Shown in pieces: positions 57,273 through 64,000 of a DNA stretch of 64,000 nt. Each line of letters opens with the position of its first letter. Positions within the stretch are counted from its first letter, which is position 1. The notes beneath the pieces are model-generated. The model was not told the DNA's origin, made no database searches, and saw nothing but the letters and a program-made list of their open reading frames with translations. The position numbers and the translations under genes are program-made. Origin of the DNA: Staphylococcus shinii (GTDB taxonomy: Bacteria; Bacillota; Bacilli; Staphylococcales; Staphylococcaceae); contig NZ_JAGEVL010000005.1 in NCBI RefSeq assembly GCF_017583065.1, positions 1 to 64,000 on the forward strand, given 5' to 3'.

Positions 57273-57473
57273 ATGGATAAAAATCATATTAAAGAGGCGT
57301 TATCTAAACATTCAGAGATTATTGTAGAAACTGTTGAACATGAGCGAATAACTGTTAAAGCAATAGAGGATAATGACGATTCGCAATATTTACATGTTAC
57401 AGAGCCAAAAGACCAACAAGTAGAAATTGATAAAATAACTGACGTACAAGTAAATAATTTTAATCAACTTTAG
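57273..57473 (+). CDS. Small uncharacterised protein, probable SigB regulon
   Basis: The 66-residue acidic, soluble protein (MDKNHIKEALSKHSEIIV...) has an alternating strand pattern (IIVETVEHERITVKAI, QVEIDKITDVQVNN) suggesting a small beta-barrel. I do not recognise a family with known function. A strong AGGGGGAT site precedes the ATG, a SigB-type promoter lies upstream and a terminator downstream, so it is a stand-alone stress gene. Confidence 0.75.
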   Translation: MDKNHIKEALSKHSEIIVETVEHERITVKAIEDNDDSQYLHVTEPKDQQVEIDKITDVQVNNFNQL

Positions 57474-57503
57474 TCTTAATTATAAATGTACAAAGTACAT
57501 ATA

Positions 57504-57548
57504 AAACGACCTTCCATCCAATTTAATAATTGTGGAAGGTCGTTATTA
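57504..57548. terminator. Bidirectional terminator
   Basis: AACGACCTTCCA (57504-57515) pairs perfectly with TGGAAGGTCGTT (57533-57544); it separates convergent stress genes. Confidence 0.88.
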
Positions 57549-57570
57549 TTTGTGTCGATAATTATTAGTA

Positions 57571-57903
57571 TTATAAAACATCTCTTGCACGAGAATCAGT
57601 AACGATTAATAAGACTTTGCCTTGATCCATGAGTTCTTCGTATTTTTGAGAATCTTCTTCAGAAACACCTAGGGTTTGTAACTTTTCACGCAATTGATTC
57701 CCTTGCTTAGCTACTTCATCTCCCACGTTAGAGCGATTGTAATTAATACCGGATACTTCGGTATTATTTACAATTCTTTCTGTACGATCAGGGTCATGAG
57801 TTAATACAAAGACATCTTTTGCATTTATTTTTTGATCTTTTAGTGTATTAATATTTACTTCGATTTCTTCATCATTTGAATATACTTTTACAATTGGTGT
57901 CAT
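57571..57903 (-). CDS. General stress protein, YflT-like domain
   Basis: The 110-residue soluble protein resembles the heat-induced stress protein YflT domain: N-terminal VKVYSNDEEIEVNINTLKDQ, middle KDVFVLTHDPDRTERIV, and C-terminal YEELMDQGKVLLIVTDS. In Bacillus the family belongs to the SigB general stress regulon; its biochemical role is unknown. It is the second gene of a leftward pair with a SigB-like promoter. An AAGGAGG site precedes the ATG. Confidence 0.8.
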   Translation of the reverse strand: MTPIVKVYSNDEEIEVNINTLKDQKINAKDVFVLTHDPDRTERIVNNTEVSGINYNRSNVGDEVAKQGNQLREKLQTLGVSEEDSQKYEELMDQGKVLLIVTDSRARDVL

Positions 57904-57946
57904 ATATAAAGCCTCCTTAAAAAATTAATAGATTAACTTACTGAAT

Positions 57947-58345
57947 TTACTGATTATCTTGTTCCTGAAGTCTATCATAACGTGCATGTGCAATATAAAA
58001 ATGCGTGTGTTTAATTGCATAATTATACACTTCTTCTCTTTGAATATCGGTTGGCAATTCAAAATCAGTAACTAGTTTTTCTTCATTTTCGTCTTGGACT
58101 TGAGAAACATTACTGTGTGGAACGTTCAATTTTTCTTTAGGATAAGCTAAAGTAATATGTTCCGGTGTTTCTTTGATAGCTTGTAAATTTTCTATTTTGA
58201 ACGCTTCGTTAATATAGTTTTCTACTCTTTTTTCACGTTTACGCTTTCTTTTATTCACCGAAGCTTCATTCCTGTATAGTTTCTTGATGAGTAGGAAGAA
58301 AACCACGACTATTATTAAAAATATTATAAAATAAAATATGGACAT
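57947..58345 (-). CDS. Single-pass membrane protein of unknown function
   Basis: The protein (132 residues from ATG 58345) has an N-terminal membrane anchor (FYFIIFLIIVVVFFLLIKKL), a basic stretch (NKRKRKREKR) and a soluble acidic domain ending YIAHARYDRLQEQDNQ. The frame opens at ATG 58366, but that stretch contains the AAGGAGGG ribosome binding site, so 58345 is the start. It is co-transcribed with the YflT-like gene 43 bp downstream. No family recognised. Confidence 0.75.
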   Translation of the reverse strand: MSIFYFIIFLIIVVVFFLLIKKLYRNEASVNKRKRKREKRVENYINEAFKIENLQAIKETPEHITLAYPKEKLNVPHSNVSQVQDENEEKLVTDFELPTDIQREEVYNYAIKHTHFYIAHARYDRLQEQDNQ

Positions 58346-58406
58346 CTTATAGCCCTCCTTACACATAAAAAATGCAAATGTGATTTTATGCCTTTATATT
58401 AAGTGT

Positions 58407-58431
58407 ATACCACCAAATTACTTTTAAAAAC
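58407..58431 (-). promoter_or_regulatory. SigB-like promoter of the leftward stress pair
   Basis: On the minus strand GTTTTT (58431-58426) - 13 bp - TGGTAT (58412-58407) has SigB spacing and near-consensus boxes. It lies about 60 bp before the first gene. Confidence 0.5.
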
Positions 58432-58552
58432 AAATCTAATGATTTTGTATTATTGATTTTGAATTAAATGCGCCTATAAAGTACACTATATTTATGTAAT
58501 TAATTATTAAAATAAATAAAAAATACAAATAATTTAAAAAGGGGAATGATTT

Positions 58553-59542
58553 ATGAACATTGGAATTGTTGGGGCGGGAAAAATTGTTAAAGAAGCGCTA
58601 CCTGTGATGGAGCAAATAGCAGAATATAATTTTCAGAGTCTTGTTTCTTCAGGGAGAAATCCGGAAAATGTAGAGAAGTTACAAAAGCAATTTAATATTA
58701 AGCATATTTATGATAGTTATGATGCGTTTTTAGCAGACGACACAATCGACACTATATATCTAGCCGTACCAAATCATTTGCACTTTGATTACGCACGTAA
58801 GGCAATTAAACAACATAAACATGTCATATGTGAAAAACCATTTACATTAACAAAAGCAGAATTATTAGAATTAAAAAATCTTGCTGAAGTTCATCAAGTT
58901 ATTATTATAGAAGCCATTACTAATCTATATTTAAATAATTTTGACGCATTAAAACGCTCCTTACATGAAATAGGGGATAGTAAGATTGCACAATTTAATT
59001 ATTCGCAGTATTCATCAAGGTATGATGATTTTAAAAAAGATATTATTCAACCTGCATTTGATCCAACTAAAGGTGGCGGAGCGTTAATGGATATCAATGT
59101 TTATAATATCCATTTGGCAATTGCTTTATTTGGTAAACCAAACGGAGTAGCCTACTTTGCAAACATAGAAAATAATATCGATACGTCTGGCATTTTACAA
59201 TTAAATTATGACGGTATAAAAGTTGTATGTATAGGTGCGAAAGACTCTAGTTCAGATAATCAATCTTATATTCAAGGGGATAAAGCAACAATAAATATTA
59301 AAGGTCCTACAAATGAATTAAAAGCCTTTGAATTAAAATATAACGATGGTGGTGCACAGTCATATCAGGTTAATCAACATGAACATCGCATGTACGAAGA
59401 ATTTGTAAAAATTGCCGAAATAATTAATGAGAAAAACTTTGATATAGCTACGCAAAAGTTAGAACACAGTATTCAAGTAATTGAAGTATTAGAACTTGCT
59501 CTAGACAGCGCACATATCGAATTAGGCCCTTCAGTTAAATAA
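58553..59542 (+). CDS. Gfo/Idh/MocA-family oxidoreductase
   Basis: The 329-residue protein has an N-terminal NAD(P) fold (GIVGAGKIVKEALPVM), the conserved HVICEKPFTL motif with the catalytic-type lysine near residue 98, and a C-terminal GGGALMDINVYNIHLA region with the metal/substrate-side histidine. The family oxidises or reduces sugars, inositol and amino sugars. There are no neighbours that identify a substrate; it is monocistronic with AAAGGGGA upstream. Confidence 0.87.
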   Translation: MNIGIVGAGKIVKEALPVMEQIAEYNFQSLVSSGRNPENVEKLQKQFNIKHIYDSYDAFLADDTIDTIYLAVPNHLHFDYARKAIKQHKHVICEKPFTLTKAELLELKNLAEVHQVIIIEAITNLYLNNFDALKRSLHEIGDSKIAQFNYSQYSSRYDDFKKDIIQPAFDPTKGGGALMDINVYNIHLAIALFGKPNGVAYFANIENNIDTSGILQLNYDGIKVVCIGAKDSSSDNQSYIQGDKATINIKGPTNELKAFELKYNDGGAQSYQVNQHEHRMYEEFVKIAEIINEKNFDIATQKLEHSIQVIEVLELALDSAHIELGPSVK

Positions 59543-59602
59543 TATTAGCTTGAACTTGGATGAATTTTCAGGGAACCTGTAACATTATAAATCAAGTTCA
59601 AA

Positions 59603-59646
59603 AAACGCACCTCCCTTCAACTAATGAATGGAAGTGCGTTTATATT
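59603..59646. terminator. Terminator between the Gfo/Idh gene and the lar operon
   Basis: AAACGCAC(CTCC..) pairs with (GGAA)GTGCGTTT with a few wobble pairs; A-rich before, T-rich after. Confidence 0.7.
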
Positions 59647-59801
59647 TGTTTGCGGATACAATTCAAACTAGAAGGATTGATAAATAAATATTATTGAAGA
59701 AGTAAACGAACTCATTTTTTAGCATTATGAGCTCTGTAATACTTTTGGTTTTTAATATTATGGTTACGCCGTGATTTAGTTTTATTTATATTAGTGTTGA
59801 G
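59647..59801. other. Region after larC with a basic in-frame reading stretch
   Basis: Beyond the larC stop the same minus-strand frame stays open for 29 codons (to 59712), encoding a very basic peptide (KTKSRRNHNIKNQKYYRAHN). It has no start codon or ribosome binding site (ATA where a start might have been). It may be a decayed small gene. Confidence 0.25.
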
Positions 59802-60983
59802 TTAATCCGTATCAATATTAATGTGCTTTTGTATAGTTATTTGTATGTCGTTATATACGGTAGCAAAAGGCGTTCCTGATTGAATCGCAGCATTCCGAAC
59901 ATCTTCAAATTCAGGTTTTGCTTTTATAATTTTGTCACCAAACATACCTAATTTCACTAATATTGCGCCGTAATCTGTATGTACGGTTTGAAACTGACGA
60001 TGTAAGATTTTTCGGTTTACTGTATAACTACGTACACCTAATGATGTCGTATATTTGAGTATATAGTTTTCGAAATATTGTGCTTGCGTAAGACTACAAA
60101 TAACTGTTAGTTGTGTAGCTGGACGACTTTTTTTCATTGTAATAGGTGTGTAATAAACGTCCAAAGCACCATCGTCTATCACTTGTTCCATAAAAAATCC
60201 AAGCATTTCTGGTGTCATGTCATCAAGTTGGCATTCTAATACTTGAACTTGAGCAGGAGTTGCTTCTTTTTTAGAAAATTGAACTGCACGTAATATATTT
60301 GGAAAATCAAAATCTTTGGTACCACAACCATAACCAATATTCGATATTGTGACACTTGGTAGTGGCCCGACTTCTGATACTAATGCTTTAATAAAACCAG
60401 CGCCTGTCGGGGTCGTTAATTCGCTTGCTACATCAAATGCGGCAAGCGGGATACCTTTGAGTATTTCAGCAGTTGCGGGCGCGGGTACAGGATAAATACC
60501 ATGTGCAATATTGATTTTTCCGTGTCCGGTAGGAACCGGGGAAGCGAGTAAAGAATCAATGTTTAAGTATTCTAATGCTAAACAACTGCCGATAATATCA
60601 ATGATTGAATCCATCGCACCTACTTCATGAAAATGTACGTTTTCAACTGACATGCCATGAATTTTTGCTTCTGCATGTGCAATAACATCAAATACTTGGA
60701 TACTTCGTTCTTTTACTCTAACAGGCAAGGCGCTTTCTGTTATCATTTTAAAAATATCTGTAGCTTTTCTATGGTGATGTGCTGGTTCATAATCGATTGA
60801 TAATGATGTGGCTTGAATACCTTGTTTATTTTGAGAAGAAAAGTTTAACTTAAATTTGTTTAAAGGCAACTCATTTAAGTACTTTTCAATATAGTTTACA
60901 TCTGCACCTAAATCGACAAGTGCAGATAGTAACATATCACCTGCAATACCTGCGTGACAATCTAAATAAATTGCATTAGGCAT
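59802..60983 (-). CDS. larC: LarC, nickel insertion enzyme for the nickel-pincer cofactor
   Basis: The 393-residue protein begins AIYLDCHAGIAGDMLLSAL, the LarC/DUF111 signature, and has a His-rich HHHRK segment (near 69-73), HFHEVGAMDSIIDIIG, ELTTPTGAGFIKAL and LECQLDDMTPEMLGFF. LarC inserts nickel into the pyridinium-dithiocarboxylate cofactor in a CTP-dependent reaction. In Lactiplantibacillus plantarum the gene is split into larC1/larC2 joined by frameshifting; here it is a single frame. It is last in the operon, 16 nt after larB. Confidence 0.93.
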   Translation of the reverse strand: MPNAIYLDCHAGIAGDMLLSALVDLGADVNYIEKYLNELPLNKFKLNFSSQNKQGIQATSLSIDYEPAHHHRKATDIFKMITESALPVRVKERSIQVFDVIAHAEAKIHGMSVENVHFHEVGAMDSIIDIIGSCLALEYLNIDSLLASPVPTGHGKINIAHGIYPVPAPATAEILKGIPLAAFDVASELTTPTGAGFIKALVSEVGPLPSVTISNIGYGCGTKDFDFPNILRAVQFSKKEATPAQVQVLECQLDDMTPEMLGFFMEQVIDDGALDVYYTPITMKKSRPATQLTVICSLTQAQYFENYILKYTTSLGVRSYTVNRKILHRQFQTVHTDYGAILVKLGMFGDKIIKAKPEFEDVRNAAIQSGTPFATVYNDIQITIQKHINIDTD

Positions 60984-60999
60984 ATTGTTTCACTCCTTT

Positions 61000-61758
61000 C
61001 TAATAAGCTTCAATCATTTTTATAATCATCGCAGCATTATAACCGCCACCAAAACCATTATCTATATTGAGGACACTTGTTCCTGGTGCACAGGAATTAA
61101 CCATTGATAATAGCGTTGTAACGCCTTCTAAATTCGCACCATAACCTATACTAGTAGGAACAGAGTAAACTGGGTGATCTACTAATCCTGATACTACACT
61201 TGAAAGGGCGCCTTCCATACCTGCAACGACGATTGAAACTTTACCTTGTCTAATTGCTTCTATATGTGAAAATAAACGATGGATACCTGACACACCTACG
61301 TCATAAAAACGTTTTACATGTATGCCCATTACTTCAGCAGTAACAGCTGCTTCTTCTGCAACTGGTAAATCAGAAGTTCCGGCGCAAATTATAGACGTGT
61401 AATATTTAGATTTTGAGATATTGTTTACAGGGGTACAAATAATACGAGCTGTTTCATGATATTCAAGATGACTATACTTAGCTATAATATCTTGCGCTTT
61501 ATCATGGTCAACTCTTGTAACTAGAACAACCTCTTCATGTACGAGTAAAGTGCTGATGATATCTATGATTTGTGAAGTTGTTTTTCCTTCACCAAAAATA
61601 ACTTCTGGAAAGCCTTGGCGTTGCCTCCTATGCAAATCAATTTTGGCAAAACCTAATTCGTCATAATGACTTAATTTAGTCTTGGCTTCTGAAATAGAAA
61701 GTTGATTTGATTGGACAGCTTGAAGCAATGAATCTAGAGAATCTTGCTTGTCAGTCAT
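61000..61758 (-). CDS. larB: LarB, nicotinic acid adenine dinucleotide carboxylase/hydrolase
   Basis: The 252-residue protein has a helical N-terminus, LHRRQRQGFPEVIFGEGKT (family motif) and a PurE-like C-terminal domain with CAGTSDLPVAEEAA, GMEGALSSVVSGLVDHPVYSVPTSIGYGA and NIDNGFGGGYNAA (read in parts). LarB carboxylates the nicotinate ring of NaAD, the first cofactor step. AAGGTGGC precedes the start; the gene follows larE by 21 nt. Confidence 0.95.
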   Translation of the reverse strand: MTDKQDSLDSLLQAVQSNQLSISEAKTKLSHYDELGFAKIDLHRRQRQGFPEVIFGEGKTTSQIIDIISTLLVHEEVVLVTRVDHDKAQDIIAKYSHLEYHETARIICTPVNNISKSKYYTSIICAGTSDLPVAEEAAVTAEVMGIHVKRFYDVGVSGIHRLFSHIEAIRQGKVSIVVAGMEGALSSVVSGLVDHPVYSVPTSIGYGANLEGVTTLLSMVNSCAPGTSVLNIDNGFGGGYNAAMIIKMIEAY

Positions 61759-61779
61759 AGTTATGCCACCTTTATGAAA

Positions 61780-62604
61780 TTAATATGCATCTAATGAATC
61801 GATGACTTCGTTCATACTTCCTGTACGATAGCCTTCTAAATCTATCGTTACGTAGTCAAAGCCAAGTTCTTTAAGGCGTAGTGTTATTTGTTTTCGATAC
61901 TGTACTAAGGTTGGAATGTCGATATCATTAACTTCTACTCTAGCGATATTATGGTGGTAACGTACTCTAACATTGCTAATATCTAGGCTTAGAATATATT
62001 TTTCTGCTTCATTGACTTTATTTACTTTGTCAAAATTCAATGTTTCCCCATAAGGAATACGAGAAGCAAGACTACATAATGCCGGTTTATCCCAAACTGG
62101 TAATCCATTGGCCTTACTGATTTCTCTTACTTCGGATTTATATAAATCCGCTTCTTGTAATATACTTCTCACATTAAATTCTGTTCTTGCTTTTAATCCT
62201 GGTCTGAAATCATCTAAGTCGTCCATGATCATGCCGTCAAGCACATAGTTAAAGTTGTATTTCTTTCTTAACGCTTCTAATTTTGAGTATAATAAGCACT
62301 TGCTGTAATACCAACTATCAGGTGTATTTTCAATAATGTGTGGATCTTTCAATTCTTCAATTTCAGCCTCTATTATTGGCGCGTTAAGTTGATTTGCTAG
62401 TTGAATAGCTTGGTCGAATTCTTCATGTCTAAATAACTCAGATTTGACTATAACTGCTTTAACATTTGCATGACCTAATACATCAATAGCCTTTTTTAAA
62501 ACTAGACTACTATCTACGCCTCCAGAAAAAGCTATAATCACTTTGTTCATATCTTTAAGAATATTTTCTAAATTTTGTTCTTTATTTAAAGTATCAGTTA
62601 ACAT
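61780..62604 (-). CDS. larE: LarE, ATP-dependent sulfur insertase
   Basis: The protein has the PP-loop AFSGGVDSSLVL near the N-terminus and the KPALCSLASRIPYG region with a single cysteine (C177 from the preferred start). That cysteine corresponds to the sacrificial sulfur-donor Cys176 of L. plantarum LarE. The frame opens at 62631, overlapping larA, but AGGAGGAAT places the start at ATG 62604, giving 274 residues. It adds sulfur to make the thiocarboxylate groups of the pincer cofactor. Confidence 0.94.
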   Translation of the reverse strand: MLTDTLNKEQNLENILKDMNKVIIAFSGGVDSSLVLKKAIDVLGHANVKAVIVKSELFRHEEFDQAIQLANQLNAPIIEAEIEELKDPHIIENTPDSWYYSKCLLYSKLEALRKKYNFNYVLDGMIMDDLDDFRPGLKARTEFNVRSILQEADLYKSEVREISKANGLPVWDKPALCSLASRIPYGETLNFDKVNKVNEAEKYILSLDISNVRVRYHHNIARVEVNDIDIPTLVQYRKQITLRLKELGFDYVTIDLEGYRTGSMNEVIDSLDAY

Positions 62605-62620
62605 TATTATTCCTCCTAAT

Positions 62621-63883
62621 TTATGATTCAACGTATGGAATCGTTAGTGGTCCTAACGGCATAACGCCAATTGTCATATCTTTCCCATATTTGCTTTCAA
62701 GCATTTTTAGTGTGTCATTAATTTCAGTAACTGGATATAGCATAGCGTCTTTAGTCTGTTCATCAGTGAGTTTGGAATATAAATAAACATCTGCAAATGT
62801 TTGAATAACAGCTTGTTTTTGAACTTGCCATTGGTCCAACATAGCGAAGTTAGGATCGTTAATCATGTCGACGAGTGCTTGGGGGCTATTAGCCATTTTA
62901 AGAATTTCAGCATAGTTTCCGTGATTAGGATATCCATCGCTACATTCTGATAACATAATAATACTGCCACCCTCTTTGACAACTTTGTGTGCAGCGCTCA
63001 TACCTTTAACAGTTTGATATAAGTTTTGGTCTAAAGGGTATCCGGAGTTAGAAGCTATTACAACATCAAAGGGTTCATCACATTTGAACATGGCATGTTT
63101 CTTAGCGTAAGCACATCCTTTGTCGTGGGCTTCATATAATTCTCCGGCAAAAACTTCAGTAATAGCTTTCTCTTTATTTAATGTTACATTGAGCATGAAG
63201 TCGGGCTTACACATGGCATTAATTTCCCGGGTCATATCTTGAACAGGATTATCTGTCATATTACCCCAAGTGGAGCGAATATCACCAATCATTTTAGCAT
63301 TATGGAAGGTCATAATTGTTTCAATACCGGCAATTCCTGGCATGATACCTTTAGGACCACCTGAAAAACCAGCAAAGAAATGTGGTTCAATAAAGCCGGT
63401 AACAATTTTGAAATCCGCCTCAACATATGATTTGTTTAGATATACATCACATCCATATTTACTATGCCCAACTTTGCTTAAGGTTGTTTTATCATTACAA
63501 TGATTATGAACTATTTTGATATTTTTAACGATGTCTTCACCTAACATTTGGACAAGCTCTTCACGAGTTTGATCACGATGTGTACCAGTACCATTAATAA
63601 TTACAAAATTCTCCAATGGTACATGAGACAATGTTTTTATAAGTAAGGGAACAAGGATATGATTAGGCGTTGGTCTTGTAATATCACTAATCACAATAGC
63701 TACAGATTGATGAGCCTGAACCATTTCGCTCAAAGGTCTAGTACCGATAGGGTGACATAAAGCGTTTTGTATTGCACCGATATCATCTTCAAGTGCAGTT
63801 AAGTCTTGCGGTTCGATTAAGATACTGTGATCCGGTAACTCAATTTCAACATTGGATTTACCATATAGAATAGTGGTTTTCAA
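62621..63883 (-). CDS. larA: LarA, nickel-dependent lactate racemase
   Basis: The 420-residue protein retains residues known from L. plantarum LarA with an offset of -6: H102 (GTGTHRDQT), H168 (EPHFFAG), K178 (GGPKGIMPG, covalent cofactor attachment) and H194 (FHNAK). It interconverts D- and L-lactate (or a related 2-hydroxy acid). The start is TTG at 63883-63881 with GGAGGAG 8 nt upstream. Gene order is larA-larE-larB-larC. No larD, larR or nickel transporter gene is visible in the window. Confidence 0.93.
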   Translation of the reverse strand: MKTTILYGKSNVEIELPDHSILIEPQDLTALEDDIGAIQNALCHPIGTRPLSEMVQAHQSVAIVISDITRPTPNHILVPLLIKTLSHVPLENFVIINGTGTHRDQTREELVQMLGEDIVKNIKIVHNHCNDKTTLSKVGHSKYGCDVYLNKSYVEADFKIVTGFIEPHFFAGFSGGPKGIMPGIAGIETIMTFHNAKMIGDIRSTWGNMTDNPVQDMTREINAMCKPDFMLNVTLNKEKAITEVFAGELYEAHDKGCAYAKKHAMFKCDEPFDVVIASNSGYPLDQNLYQTVKGMSAAHKVVKEGGSIIMLSECSDGYPNHGNYAEILKMANSPQALVDMINDPNFAMLDQWQVQKQAVIQTFADVYLYSKLTDEQTKDAMLYPVTEINDTLKMLESKYGKDMTIGVMPLGPLTIPYVES

Positions 63884-63886
63884 AAA

Positions 63887-64000
63887 TTACTCCTCCTTTT
63901 TATTTAAAACGCTTTCATAGAAGTGTAGTTTATTTACTTGTTTTAGTTTGAAAAATGGTGCGCTTGAATGCTTAAAATATTCTTTTCTTCCATATATACC
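63887..64000 (-). CDS. 3' end of an unidentified gene directly upstream of larA
   Basis: The minus-strand frame is open from the window edge (64000) to TAA at 63887, giving 37 codons (GIYGRKEYFKHSSAPFFKL..., ending VLNKKEE). The stop lies 3 nt before the larA TTG, and the larA ribosome binding site is inside the last codons, an arrangement typical of operon genes. The fragment is too short to identify; it is basic and soluble-looking. Confidence 0.65.
   Translation of the reverse strand, partial: GIYGRKEYFKHSSAPFFKLKQVNKLHFYESVLNKKEE
63903..63918 (-). promoter_or_regulatory. Possible cre site just upstream of larA
   Basis: ATGAAAGCGTTTTAAA on the minus strand matches cre at 15 of 16 positions. 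However, it lies within the coding tail of the upstream gene, so it may be a roadblock-type site or chance. Confidence 0.3.

Overview
The window is low-GC, densely coded DNA from a Firmicute, almost certainly a coagulase-negative Staphylococcus, probably near the S. saprophyticus/xylosus group (inference). Support: a YSIRK-type signal peptide, LPXTG sorting signals, malate:quinone oxidoreductase, panE/panBC, LytM, the SirTM/GcvH-L/LplA2 cluster and the lactate racemase (lar) cluster. No rRNA, tRNA, CRISPR array, prophage or intact insertion sequence was seen. The only mobile DNA is an IS transposase stub and an adjacent 115-bp inverted-repeat element near 16.2-16.5 kb.

Layout. 0-5.5 kb: 3' part of a giant LPXTG wall protein made of 98-residue repeats, cut by the window edge. 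5.5-8.2 kb: a leftward trio (FMN reductase, luciferase-like monooxygenase, ring-cleaving dioxygenase) resembling quinone or aromatic detoxification. 8.3-12.8 kb: a GntR repressor facing a four-carbon sugar-acid operon (dehydrogenase, DUF1537 kinase, GntP permease) with operator and cre site. 12.8-16.2 kb: an ABC exporter, then a LysE exporter facing an XRE-cupin regulator. 16.2-24.6 kb: IS relics, AgcS alanine symporter, TauE/SafE exporter, a DUF2871 protein with an HssR-like direct repeat upstream, panE/panBC and mqo. 24.6-34.2 kb: a 2967-residue Bap-like biofilm protein behind a long, hairpin-rich upstream region. 34.3-44.7 kb: AldA, an orphan small ORF, a SpxH-like thiol protein facing TetR and DoxX, a DUF3100 membrane pair with a CodY-like box, an MFS carrier, a Dus enzyme, and an MFS/LysR pair. 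44.8-51.5 kb: LytM, a glycerophosphodiesterase, a rifamycin ADP-ribosyltransferase (Arr), a mechanosensitive-channel-like protein, a MarR regulator and an indolepyruvate/2-keto acid decarboxylase. 51.6-57.1 kb: an OYE-family oxidoreductase facing the monooxygenase/GcvH-L/macrodomain/SirTM/LplA2 operon, a lipoylation-linked reversible ADP-ribosylation system. 57.2-59.6 kb: small stress genes with SigB-type promoters and a Gfo/Idh oxidoreductase. 59.8-64 kb: larA-larE-larB-larC (nickel-pincer lactate racemase), preceded by the tail of an unidentified, tightly coupled gene.

How parts work together. The region looks like accessory and environmental-response chromosome: two very large adhesins, several redox and electrophile defence sets, carbon-source operons with cre-like sites, and putative SigB promoters before four genes or operons. 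The sites least explained by existing annotation are the HssR-like repeat before the DUF2871 gene, the CodY-like box before the DUF3100 pair, the paired hairpins upstream of the Bap-like gene, and the 115-bp inverted-repeat element.
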